A DNA stretch of 64,000 nt from an uncultured Pelagibacteraceae bacterium (GCA_902573235.1 CACGIZ010000002.1:1-64000), one strand, 5' to 3'; positions 52,330 through 61,948 are shown, counted from the first letter of the stretch. Numbers and translations: made by a program. The notes: generated by a model from the sequence alone, not told the origin.

Positions 52330-52776
52330 TTATTTAATTTCTATAAGTCTTTTTTTCTTATGATCTGGTAAAATTCTTTCACAAGCTACAATCAAAAGAC
52401 CATCTTTTAACTCAGCTCCATTTACTTTTACATCATCTGCAATAGTAAATGATCTAGCGAATTGTCTTTGTGAAATACCTCTGTGAATTACTTCACCATC
52501 ATCATTTTTGTTTTCAGACTTATTAACTTGTTTTGTTCTTACAGTTAATAAATTATCTTCAAACTCAACTTCAACATCATCTTTGTTAAAACCCGCAAGG
52601 GCAACTTCTATAGCGTAGTTGTCTTTACCTGTTTTTCTTATGTTATATGGCGGATAATTTGACTGCATTGTCAAACCTCCGTTGCCTAACATATTTTCAA
52701 ATTGGTCAAACATATCGTCAAAACCAATTGAAAAAGGTCTTAATGAGTTGAATATAGATAGATCCTTACTTGTCAT
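52330..52776 (-). CDS. Small heat-shock protein Hsp20 (IbpA-like)
   Basis: Alpha-crystallin domain YAIEVALAGFNKDDVEVEFEDNLLTV, HRGISQRQFARSF. Confidence 0.95.
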   Translation of the reverse strand: MTSKDLSIFNSLRPFSIGFDDMFDQFENMLGNGGLTMQSNYPPYNIRKTGKDNYAIEVALAGFNKDDVEVEFEDNLLTVRTKQVNKSENKNDDGEVIHRGISQRQFARSFTIADDVKVNGAELKDGLLIVACERILPDHKKKRLIEIK

Positions 52777-52827
52777 ATATCCTCCTTTATTTAAGCAAGT
52801 TTATTTTGAAAGTCCCATTAGGCGACT
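52777..52827 (-). promoter_or_regulatory. Candidate ROSE-like RNA thermometer in hsp20 5' UTR
   Basis: Hairpin CUUGCUU-AAAUA-AAGGAGG masks the SD with a central G-G opposition; preceding hairpin AGUC(G)CC-UAAU-GGGACU. Confidence 0.7.
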
Positions 52828-52837
52828 AACAATATTT

Positions 52838-52865
52838 ATGTGGGAATTATTTAAATTTTTTCAAG
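52838..52865 (-). promoter_or_regulatory. Sigma32-like heat-shock promoter for hsp20 (CTTGAAA-N14-CCCACAT)
   Basis: Both elements on the - strand with 14-nt spacer, upstream of the hsp20 leader. Confidence 0.7.
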
Positions 52866-52873
52866 ATACAAAA

Positions 52874-54949
52874 TTAAATTTTTTTTGAAATTTTAAGTGC
52901 AAATGCATAATCAAATGCTATTTCCTCTATAGCACCATCTCTTCCAGATTTTCCACCATGTCCAGCATTCATTTCAGTTTTAAGTAAAAGAAGATTATTA
53001 TCAGTTTTATAATCTCTAAGTTTTGCAGTAAACTTTGTAGGCTCATCAAATAAAACTCGATTATCACTCAAACTTGTTGTGATCAAAATATGAGGATAAT
53101 CCATTTTTCTTATATTTTGATAAGGTGCATACGAAAAAATGTAATCAAAATGTTCTTTGTTATCTTGAGCATTTCCAAATTCATCAAATTCCCCTATTGT
53201 TAAGGGGAGTGAGTGATCTAAGTTTGTAGTTAATGAATCTACGAACGGGACCGCCATTATCATACCTAAAAATAATTCAGGTTCTTTATTTACAACTGCT
53301 CCCATTAATAGACCTCCAGCAGAACCACCCATTCCAATTATTTTTGACTTGGAAGTGTATTTTTTATTTATTAAAAATTTTGCAACTGCAATATAATCTT
53401 CAAATGTATTTTTTTTGTTAAGGAGTTTTCCTTCTTTCCACCATTTCATTCCTTTTTCCATTCCACCTCTTATGTGTGCTGTTACCCAAATAATGTCTCT
53501 ATCGATTAGACTAAATTTAGTTGATGAAAAATCGGGTGACATTGAACTTCCGTAAGATCCATACCCGTATAAAAGTAAATTAGCGGATCCATCTACATTT
53601 GTTTTTTTGTGCCTGGTTAAAGTTATTGGAACCAACCTTCCATCATGAGAAGAACATTCTAATCTTTCAACAACATAATTATCAGGATTATGACCAGATG
53701 GAATCTCTTGTTCTTTTACTAATTTTTTTTCTTTTGTTTTAAGATTATACAGATAAGTTTTTCCAGGAGTTTTTGGAGATGAGTAAGACAAATATACTAA
53801 GTCAGTATTTCTATCTCGTTGAATAAGTGAAACACCAGGAACAATAACTTTTTCATCAGAAAAATTAAGTTCCTCTTCAATTTCAGAATTTATATTTTTT
53901 ACAAATAATTTCCCTAAGGCGTTTGATTTTTCAGCTCTGATGACCCAGTTATTTAGAAAAGTTAAACCACCAATTAAAACCTCATTTTTTGGTGCTATAT
54001 AGATCTCCCAATTTTGATTTAATAAATCTTTACATCTTTCAATTTTAAAATCCTCTGCATTTTCATTTGTATGACAATAAAAATAATTATCCCAGGAGTT
54101 TAATGAATAAATAATGCCTTTTTTTCTTTTCTTAATTAATTTTGGATTTGGTTTTTGTTCATTGACTGGAAAGAAATATTGTTCAGATGTATTATGATCA
54201 GAAGTGGTAATAAAAAAATACTTTTCATCAGAGCTTAAATTAATTCCAACTGTGAAAGCTTCACTTTTTTCCTCAAAAATAAGCTCGTCATCCTTAATAT
54301 TTGTTCCGAGCTTATGTCTAAAAATTTTTCTAGGTCTATGAAATTCATCAAGCTTTGAATAAAAAAAATATTTGTCATCTAAACTAAAAGTAATACTTCC
54401 ACTAGTCTCTTCGATCTTTTCTGTAACTAATTCTCCGGATGTGATATCTCTTATATATATTGTAAAATATTCAGAACCTTTTAAATCTAATGAGTAACCC
54501 AAGTATTGATCGTTGTTGCTCACTTCTAAATCGCCAATGCCAAAATACTCTGTTTTTAATTTTTCTTTTTCTTTATCTCCGTTCCAAATTTCTTCTATTT
54601 CATTTGAATTAATTTTTTTTCTTAGTTTAATAGAATAATTTCCTTCAGCGGTTGTTTTTGTCCAATATTCATATTGTTTATCTTTAAATGGTAATGACTC
54701 ATCATCTAATTTAATTCTACCCTTAATTTCATTGAACAATTCTTTTTGACATTTTTTTGTATCTTTTAAATTATGTTCTGTATAAGAATTTTCTTCTTCA
54801 AGATACTTTCTTACATCGGGTAATAACTTTGAGCTATCTTTCAAAACTTCCAAAATGTTTTCTTGATGAACCCAGCTATAATTATCTTCCCAGGTTACAT
54901 TGTGACAAGATTTTAACTCTGGTTTTTTTTTAAGTTGTGGTATTTTCAT
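52874..54949 (-). CDS. ptrB: Oligopeptidase B (S9A prolyl oligopeptidase family)
   Basis: RGGMEKGMKWWKEGKLL, GGSAGGLLMGAV. Confidence 0.92.
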   Translation of the reverse strand: MKIPQLKKKPELKSCHNVTWEDNYSWVHQENILEVLKDSSKLLPDVRKYLEEENSYTEHNLKDTKKCQKELFNEIKGRIKLDDESLPFKDKQYEYWTKTTAEGNYSIKLRKKINSNEIEEIWNGDKEKEKLKTEYFGIGDLEVSNNDQYLGYSLDLKGSEYFTIYIRDITSGELVTEKIEETSGSITFSLDDKYFFYSKLDEFHRPRKIFRHKLGTNIKDDELIFEEKSEAFTVGINLSSDEKYFFITTSDHNTSEQYFFPVNEQKPNPKLIKKRKKGIIYSLNSWDNYFYCHTNENAEDFKIERCKDLLNQNWEIYIAPKNEVLIGGLTFLNNWVIRAEKSNALGKLFVKNINSEIEEELNFSDEKVIVPGVSLIQRDRNTDLVYLSYSSPKTPGKTYLYNLKTKEKKLVKEQEIPSGHNPDNYVVERLECSSHDGRLVPITLTRHKKTNVDGSANLLLYGYGSYGSSMSPDFSSTKFSLIDRDIIWVTAHIRGGMEKGMKWWKEGKLLNKKNTFEDYIAVAKFLINKKYTSKSKIIGMGGSAGGLLMGAVVNKEPELFLGMIMAVPFVDSLTTNLDHSLPLTIGEFDEFGNAQDNKEHFDYIFSYAPYQNIRKMDYPHILITTSLSDNRVLFDEPTKFTAKLRDYKTDNNLLLLKTEMNAGHGGKSGRDGAIEEIAFDYAFALKISKKI

Positions 54950-54963
54950 TTTGATACAAATAT

Positions 54964-55467
54964 ATGAATATAATAATTTATACAGTAGTTATATTAGCTA
55001 TTTTTTATTTACTCTTAAGATTTATTAGTAATGTTTCATCAAAAAAATTATCAAAAGGTCTTAGGATTTTAATAATTATTGGGTTGATAGTTCTTGCCAT
55101 ACTATTTGCAGTAGCAGGGAGATTTATATTAACTTTACCCCTTACATTAGCAAGTCTAGCATTGTTGAAGTTAAAAGGTTTATCAATTTTTCAACTAATA
55201 TCACTTTATAGATTAATACAAACTCTAAGAAAGTCTGGAAGGTTCTCTTTCAATCAAAAAAATTTTAACAACCAATCTTCAATATCTGTCTCAGAAGCAT
55301 ATAAAATTCTAAATCTAGATATGAACAAAAAAATTTCCAAGGAAGATGTAAACAAGGCTTACGTTAAAATACAAAAAAAAATACACCCAGATGTTTCACC
55401 TGAGACCTCAAGATTATCTTCAATTGTAAATGAGGCTAAAGATATTGTTTTGAATGATATTTCTTAA
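54964..55467 (+). CDS. Membrane-anchored DnaJ-domain protein (TIM14-like)
   Basis: N-terminal TM segments; C-terminal J domain with HPD (KKIHPDVSPE). Confidence 0.82.
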   Translation: MNIIIYTVVILAIFYLLLRFISNVSSKKLSKGLRILIIIGLIVLAILFAVAGRFILTLPLTLASLALLKLKGLSIFQLISLYRLIQTLRKSGRFSFNQKNFNNQSSISVSEAYKILNLDMNKKISKEDVNKAYVKIQKKIHPDVSPETSRLSSIVNEAKDIVLNDIS

Positions 55468-56426
55468 TTCATGATTTCAATAACTTTATCAAATATTTTT
55501 TGAGGATTAATTTTATCTTTTCCAAGGGTATTATGGGTTACGGTATTTTCACCGTCAGGAATTATTGGGAACATTCTAGAGCTGTAACTTCCATAGATTA
55601 AAGGAGTATCTGCCATTAAAGTTATTGTTTTGATACCTAGAGCAGCAGACAAATGACTAAAACTTGAGTCATTACAAATTGAAATATCACAATTTTTTAT
55701 TATTGGCAGTGTTTCTCTTATTAAAAAATTGTCTAACGGAACACAAAACCTTTTAAATTTTGAGGATAAAATTTCATTTAGTATTATTTGTTCATCATAA
55801 TTTTTTCCAGTAGCAAGAAAAAACTTACTTTTCTTCACTTTCAATATTTTATCGATTATACTGAGAAATGTTTTTGAGGGAATTCTTTTGGTTGGTCCGG
55901 AACCACCTATCCCTAAAAGTATATTAAATTCATCTTTTTTTATTTCATATTTTTTAAAAGTTTCTAAAACTACATTATTATCTATCTGAATTTCAGGATC
56001 TTGATTAATTTCTAAATTAAGTTTTTCTTTAATAAATTTTTTTGGAGCATTCGTTATATGTTGCTCTGTTTTTTTAAACAAAGGGTATTGATAAATTTCA
56101 GGAATTCTTACAAATCTTGCTATTAAATTAAATCGTAAGGATGAGTTAAATATAAAAATTTTATCAAAATTATATTTTTTTAAATCTTTTATTAAATTCA
56201 AACTTCCAAAAAAACCACTATGTTTTAATTTATTTTTACCATCTCTTTCTAATGTAATTATCTTATCAATATAATCAGTTTGATATAAATACTGCTTTGC
56301 TTTGGAACTTTCTTTAACAAGTAAACTTATAGGTGAACCAAATTTTTCAGATATTGCTTTAATAAAAGGTAAAAAAATTACAGTATCACCAATACCCATT
56401 CTATTTTGAATTGCTAAAATTTTCAT
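55464..56426 (-). CDS. Glycosyltransferase family 9 (heptosyltransferase-like)
   Basis: QNRMGIGDTVIFLPF, CNDSSFSHLSAALGI. Confidence 0.82.
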   Translation of the reverse strand: MKILAIQNRMGIGDTVIFLPFIKAISEKFGSPISLLVKESSKAKQYLYQTDYIDKIITLERDGKNKLKHSGFFGSLNLIKDLKKYNFDKIFIFNSSLRFNLIARFVRIPEIYQYPLFKKTEQHITNAPKKFIKEKLNLEINQDPEIQIDNNVVLETFKKYEIKKDEFNILLGIGGSGPTKRIPSKTFLSIIDKILKVKKSKFFLATGKNYDEQIILNEILSSKFKRFCVPLDNFLIRETLPIIKNCDISICNDSSFSHLSAALGIKTITLMADTPLIYGSYSSRMFPIIPDGENTVTHNTLGKDKINPQKIFDKVIEIMN

Positions 56427-56475
56427 ATGGTATTTATAAACTTTACTAGGTATATTTTTTATATAAATTTTTAAT

Positions 56476-57360
56476 ATGACAAAAATAAGTGGAATATATG
56501 CAGCATCAATGTCAGTTTTAAACTCTGATTTAAGCCTAAATGTTGAGAAAACAATATTACATGCAGAAAAACTGATAGATCAGGGTTGTCACGGAACTGC
56601 AATTTTTGGAAGCACAGGCCAAGCCCAATTAATTTCAATATCTGAAAAAATAAAATTATTAAATGTTCTTTCAGAAAGTAAATATAAAGACAAGCATATA
56701 ATTGGCACAGGTTTAAACTCACTTAACGAAACAATTAATTTTATGAAAATAGCAGTTTCTCTAAATTTTAAAAATTTTTTAATTATGCCACCTGCTTATT
56801 ATAATTATCAAGACTCAGATGTAATAAATTTTTACTCAAAAATTATTGATACTATTCCACAGTCTCAAATTATACTTTATAATTTTGAAAAATTATGTGG
56901 TTATAAATTTAGTATTAAATGTGTAGAAAATCTTGTAAAAAAATTTCCAGAACAAATTATCGGAGTAAAAGATAGTTCATATAATTTATTTGAAAATTTA
57001 AGTATAGAAAATTTCTCAGTTATGCCTGGGTCTGAGTCAAAATTATTAAGAGGATTAGAAAAAGGTTGCTCTGGCATAATAACTGCCACCTGTAATGCAA
57101 CCGCTCAACTGGCAAGAAAAGTTTATGATGATTATCAAAATGATAAAGAAAAATCGTTAAATCAAAAATTAATTGATGTTAGAAACAGTTTTGAAAAATA
57201 CAATTTAATTTCTGCTCTTCACACTTTGTTTTCAATAGATGATAAAATTTATGAAAATCTTTTACCACCTTTAAGTCTTTTAAATGAGACTGATAAGAAA
57301 AATCTAATTCAAAATTTAAAAGATCTTAACTTTGAAACTAAATCACAATTAGCAGCATAG
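56476..57360 (+). CDS. DapA/NanA-family aldolase
   Basis: GCHGTAIFGSTGQ, Schiff-base lysine IIGVKDSS. Confidence 0.85.
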   Translation: MTKISGIYAASMSVLNSDLSLNVEKTILHAEKLIDQGCHGTAIFGSTGQAQLISISEKIKLLNVLSESKYKDKHIIGTGLNSLNETINFMKIAVSLNFKNFLIMPPAYYNYQDSDVINFYSKIIDTIPQSQIILYNFEKLCGYKFSIKCVENLVKKFPEQIIGVKDSSYNLFENLSIENFSVMPGSESKLLRGLEKGCSGIITATCNATAQLARKVYDDYQNDKEKSLNQKLIDVRNSFEKYNLISALHTLFSIDDKIYENLLPPLSLLNETDKKNLIQNLKDLNFETKSQLAA

Positions 57361-57361
57361 A

Positions 57362-58549
57362 ATGTACTTAGCAAGATTTCTCAACAAAGTTTTCAAAAAA
57401 GGTGGTTTTATTTTAACAGACGCAAACTCAAAAGATTTCATTATTGGTCAACCAAATGAAAATCCAATTAAATTAAAAATCCATAACAAAAATCTACATT
57501 ATAAATTATTATTTCATCCAGATCTTTATTTTGGAGAAGCATATACAGATGGAGATATAACAATTGAAAACGGAACGTTGACAGATTTTCTCGATTTAGC
57601 ATTGATGAATATTGGAAGAGGGGAATTAAATATATTTAGTTATCTAATTAATAGATTGAGAGGATCGTACAGATATTTAACTAATTTTAATTTTATAAAA
57701 AAATCAAAAATGAATGTATCTCACCACTATGACATCAAAGATGAGCTTTATGATTTATTTTTGGATCCCAAAAGACAATACTCTTGTGCGTATTTTAAAA
57801 ATGAAAATGATAGTCTTGAAACTGCTCAAAATAATAAAATTCAACACATAATTAAAAAACTGAATATTCAAGCTGATCAAAAAGTTCTTGATATAGGTTG
57901 TGGATGGGGATCACTAGCGATTGATATTGCAAAAAGTGCCAAGTGTGAAGTGACAGGAATAACCTTATCAGAAAATCAATTAAATTATTGTAATAAAAAA
58001 GCTAAAGAATTGAATTTAGAAAACCAAGTAAAATTTAAATTAATGGATTATAGAGAATTAGATGAAAAATTTGACAGAATTGTAAGTGTGGGAATGTTTG
58101 AACATGTTGGCAGAAAATTTTACAAAAAATTTTTTAATCAAATAGAAAAAATGCTGAAAGATGATGGTGTCTCATTGATACACACTATTGGATCTGTAAA
58201 TCCTCCTAGAGACCCTCATCCTTGGATTACAAAATATATTTTTCCCGGAGGTTACACTCCTAGCTTGAGTGAAGTAACTAATCCAATTGAAAAAGCTGGT
58301 TTAATTGTTACTGATATTGAAGTTTTGAGACTTCATTATGCGCATACTCTAAGGCATTGGAAAGAGAATTGTTTAAAAAATAAAGATAAAATAATTCAAA
58401 TGTTTGATGAAAAATTTTTTAGAATGTGGGAATTTTATCTTGCTGGTTGTGAAATGGCATTTAAGTGGGGGGATCAAGTTGTATACCAATTTCAACTTAC
58501 GAAAAATTATAGATCTACCCCAGTGACTAGGGACTATATTTATCAATAA
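57362..58549 (+). CDS. cfa: Cyclopropane-fatty-acyl-phospholipid synthase family methyltransferase
   Basis: VLDIGCGWGSLAIDIAK, HYDIKDELYDLFLD, GMFEHVGRKFY. Confidence 0.93.
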   Translation: MYLARFLNKVFKKGGFILTDANSKDFIIGQPNENPIKLKIHNKNLHYKLLFHPDLYFGEAYTDGDITIENGTLTDFLDLALMNIGRGELNIFSYLINRLRGSYRYLTNFNFIKKSKMNVSHHYDIKDELYDLFLDPKRQYSCAYFKNENDSLETAQNNKIQHIIKKLNIQADQKVLDIGCGWGSLAIDIAKSAKCEVTGITLSENQLNYCNKKAKELNLENQVKFKLMDYRELDEKFDRIVSVGMFEHVGRKFYKKFFNQIEKMLKDDGVSLIHTIGSVNPPRDPHPWITKYIFPGGYTPSLSEVTNPIEKAGLIVTDIEVLRLHYAHTLRHWKENCLKNKDKIIQMFDEKFFRMWEFYLAGCEMAFKWGDQVVYQFQLTKNYRSTPVTRDYIYQ

Positions 58550-58578
58550 ATTATTGATAGAATCAGCAATTCTCTAAA

Positions 58579-59775
58579 ATGAAAAAAAAACGTAAAAAAT
58601 CAAAAAAGATTAAGAGAGTAAAAAAAAAAGTTAAAGTTCTCAAATCTTATAAAAAAATTAGAAAAATAAAAAAAAGAGTAAAAAAATCTAAAAAAAGAAA
58701 AAATATCAAAAAAAGAAAAAAAAGAGTCAAAAAATTAGTAATAGCTGATATTCAGACAAATGCAAAGAAACCACAAAAAGAAAGTATAATTTTAAAACTC
58801 GTAAAACTTCAATTATCTCTTAAGCCTGAATTTAATTTTAAACTAAATTTTAATTTAGAAAAACATATTCAAAGCTTTTTTGATAAAATTTCAGAAAGTA
58901 TTTCAAGTTACAAAATTTTAAAACGTGATGAAAAAAGAAGATTAAAAATTGAAAAAATTGAAAAAGAAAGAGAGGCAAAAATTGAGTTGGCAAACCAAAA
59001 AAAGGAGCAAGAAGCCCTCAAATTAAAACTAAAAGAACAGACATTAAAAGAAGAGGCAAAGTTAGAAAAACAGCGAACAAAAGATATCAAATTATTTTTG
59101 AGAAAAGAACAAGCCTTACTTAGAATTGAACAGGCAGAAAAACAGAAACAATTTTTAAAGCAGCTACGATTAGATAAACAAATTGAAAAATTTAGAATTA
59201 GAGAGGTTAAAGAACTTGAAAAACTTGAAAAAATTTCTCTTAAGGAAAAAAGAGAGGATTATGCTGGATTACAAGAAAGAATTGATAAACTAAAAGAAAA
59301 ATATCGATTACTCAGAGATCAAAAAATAAAAGAGAGAGTTGAGGCGCTAGGTGTTAAACTACAAGGTGATGAGGATAGAGAAACTTTATTAGAAAAAGAA
59401 AAAGAGTATACATTAGCTAGGCAAAAAATTGAGTTTGCACTAGAAAGCTTTTACAGAAGTGCAAGTAGTTTAGTATTCCAATTGAATAAAAGACATATCA
59501 CTCGAGATATGTCTATATTTAGATGTATCGATCGAAGATTTGAAACTGGAGAGGTTTTTATAAAATGGGATGAGTCGCAAGATGATGAATGGTTATTGCT
59601 TATTTATATTAAAAATAATTCTCCCGATGAAGGAATTGTTATTGAAGATAAAACAAATCCTGAAAAAAATCTTTCTCATGAATTTAGAAATGTAGATATC
59701 TTTAAAGCCTCAGACACCATGGTAGACTCTTTAACGCAACTCATTGCTAGAAAAAGAGCCAAAAATAATAATTAA
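58579..59775 (+). CDS. Uncharacterised coiled-coil protein with extreme Lys/Arg-rich N-terminus
   Basis: Intact 398-codon ORF; 36 of the first 53 residues are K/R; long charged helix; ordered C-terminal region. Confidence 0.8.
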   Translation: MKKKRKKSKKIKRVKKKVKVLKSYKKIRKIKKRVKKSKKRKNIKKRKKRVKKLVIADIQTNAKKPQKESIILKLVKLQLSLKPEFNFKLNFNLEKHIQSFFDKISESISSYKILKRDEKRRLKIEKIEKEREAKIELANQKKEQEALKLKLKEQTLKEEAKLEKQRTKDIKLFLRKEQALLRIEQAEKQKQFLKQLRLDKQIEKFRIREVKELEKLEKISLKEKREDYAGLQERIDKLKEKYRLLRDQKIKERVEALGVKLQGDEDRETLLEKEKEYTLARQKIEFALESFYRSASSLVFQLNKRHITRDMSIFRCIDRRFETGEVFIKWDESQDDEWLLLIYIKNNSPDEGIVIEDKTNPEKNLSHEFRNVDIFKASDTMVDSLTQLIARKRAKNNN

Positions 59776-59805
59776 ATATTCATATTTAATTAGGTATTAT
59801 AATTT

Positions 59806-60099
59806 ATGATTTTAGGTTCTATTTTTTTAATAATTTTATATTTGATATTTAGATATATCATTGCTTGGATTACTTATTATAATAATCTAGACCCAAGACT
59901 CGGAGACAGCACTTGGAGATTTACTTATGATTATCCGGTGATTGGTGAAAGAGATATTTCTGATTTAGATGATAAAGATTTTGTAAGACTTAGAAGAAAA
60001 AAAAACAAGATTGTTTTATTTATGTATTCAATTGTTTTAATAATGTTTATATCCTCTATGTCTTTACTAAGTAAATTTTTATTATTTTTTTTTAGTTAA
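59806..60099 (+). CDS. Uncharacterised small membrane protein
   Basis: Two hydrophobic helices flanking WRFTYDYPVIGERDISDLDDKDFVRLRRKK. Confidence 0.7.
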   Translation: MILGSIFLIILYLIFRYIIAWITYYNNLDPRLGDSTWRFTYDYPVIGERDISDLDDKDFVRLRRKKNKIVLFMYSIVLIMFISSMSLLSKFLLFFFS

Positions 60100-60443
60100 T
60101 TTCTTAACTGTTTTTTATTCTTAATATAAAGAAAAAAAGCTATCAATTCGTAAACAAGAGAAAATATATTAAAGATAATTGGTAATTTAAAAAAATTATA
60201 AAGAAATTTATATTTTGGCATTTTTTTCCATAACAACAAAAAAGCTGCTGCACCACCTAAAATTTTTTCACCATCTTTTACATGAAGTCTTCTTAAAAGT
60301 TGTTTACTGTCTTTTGAGGTTTCCTCTTCTGCTAATTTATTATTTGTTATATCAATCCAATCAATTTCTTCAATTTTTTCTTTTTTGTATAGATCAATTT
60401 CAGCCTTACAAATCTTACAAGAATTATTAAAATATACTTTCAT
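60096..60443 (-). CDS. DCC-family thiol-disulfide oxidoreductase-like protein
   Basis: N-terminal YFNNSCKICKAEIDLYKK (CxxC). Confidence 0.82.
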   Translation of the reverse strand: MKVYFNNSCKICKAEIDLYKKEKIEEIDWIDITNNKLAEEETSKDSKQLLRRLHVKDGEKILGGAAAFLLLWKKMPKYKFLYNFFKLPIIFNIFSLVYELIAFFLYIKNKKQLRN

Positions 60444-60535
60444 AATAAATCAATTAATTACTAATTTTTTTGATAAAGTACATGCGTAAAATACTCTAGT
60501 TGAAAATTTTAAGAAACAATCTATGTAAATATGCT

Positions 60536-61948
60536 ATGACTAATTTCTTTGAGAAATCAGATTTATCTAGAAATGAGGCTGAAAATATTATTTCTGATAC
60601 TTTGCAAAAATGTGATGATGGTGAATTGTATTTAGAAAACTCTAAATCTGAATCAATTTTGTTAGATGATAACAAAATAAAAAATTCAAGTTACAGCTCT
60701 GATTTAGGATTTGGTTTTAGAGCAATTTCAGGTGAAATTGTAGCTTACTCACATTCAAATGAAATTTCAAAAGACTCATTAAAACAATCTTCCGAAAACC
60801 TCAAATCAACCCTGAAATCAGTTAAAGGCAATTATAATCATGAAATTCCTAAATCTAATAAAAAATATTATGACAATATAAATCCTATCGAACAAAAATC
60901 ACTAAATGAAAAAATAAAAATACTTAATGATGTTAACAAATATATTCGATCAAAAAATAATAATGTTAAACAAGTAACTGCAAATTTCTTAGGGGAACAA
61001 AAATCTATCGAAATAATTAGATCTGGAGGTGAGTCATTGTCTGATATTCGCCCATTGATAAGATTCAATGTATCTGTGATGCTTGAAAAGAATGGAAGAA
61101 AAGAAACTGGCGTATATGGAATTGGTGGACGACAATCATACGACTCTTATTTAAAAGAGGACAATTGGAAAAATGTTTGTGATGAAGCTTTGAGAATTGC
61201 ATCGGTAAATTTAGAGAGCAAACCAGCTCCAGCTGGTGAAATGAAAGTTGTACTAGGACCAGGTTGGCCAGCAATTTTAATTCATGAGGCTGTGGGTCAT
61301 GGTTTAGAAGGGGATTTTAATAGAAAAAAAACTTCAGCATTTCATAATTTAATGGGTCAAAAAGTTGCAAGTGAGGGAGTTACAATCGTCGACGATGGTA
61401 CCATTGATAACAGAAGAGGTAGTCTTACTATTGATGATGAAGGAACTCCAACAGAAAAAACAGTCTTAATTGAAAATGGAATATTAAAGAACTTTATGCA
61501 AGACCGATTAAATGCACGTTTAATGAATACAAGATCTACTGGTAGCGGAAGAAGAGAAAATTATAGACACATTGTTTTACCAAGAATGAGAAATACAATG
61601 ATGTTAAGTGGAAAACAAACTCAAGATGAAATGATTAAGGCTGTAGACAAAGGTATTTTTGCAGTTAGTTTTGGAGGTGGACAGGTTGATATTACCTCTG
61701 GAAAATTTGTATTTAATTGCACAGAAGCTTATGAGATAATTAATGGCAAGATCGGATCTCCAATTAAGGGCGCAACATTAATAGGTGATGGACCTTCAAT
61801 TTTGAAAGAAGTTTCAATGGTAGGGAATGACATGATGCTTGATCCTGGGATAGGAACATGTGGTAAAGCTGGTCAAGGAGTTCCAGTGGGTGTTGCCCAA
61901 CCATCAATTTTGATAAACAAGATGACTGTTGGTGGAACAAAGCTTTAA
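60536..61948 (+). CDS. tldD: Metalloprotease TldD
   Basis: HEAVGHGLEGD zinc motif; start refined from TTG 60500. Confidence 0.93.
   Translation: MTNFFEKSDLSRNEAENIISDTLQKCDDGELYLENSKSESILLDDNKIKNSSYSSDLGFGFRAISGEIVAYSHSNEISKDSLKQSSENLKSTLKSVKGNYNHEIPKSNKKYYDNINPIEQKSLNEKIKILNDVNKYIRSKNNNVKQVTANFLGEQKSIEIIRSGGESLSDIRPLIRFNVSVMLEKNGRKETGVYGIGGRQSYDSYLKEDNWKNVCDEALRIASVNLESKPAPAGEMKVVLGPGWPAILIHEAVGHGLEGDFNRKKTSAFHNLMGQKVASEGVTIVDDGTIDNRRGSLTIDDEGTPTEKTVLIENGILKNFMQDRLNARLMNTRSTGSGRRENYRHIVLPRMRNTMMLSGKQTQDEMIKAVDKGIFAVSFGGGQVDITSGKFVFNCTEAYEIINGKIGSPIKGATLIGDGPSILKEVSMVGNDMMLDPGIGTCGKAGQGVPVGVAQPSILINKMTVGGTKL

Noticed and set aside
56471-56722. Antisense ORF over the start of the DapA-like gene
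   Set aside because: Entirely covered by a well-supported CDS.
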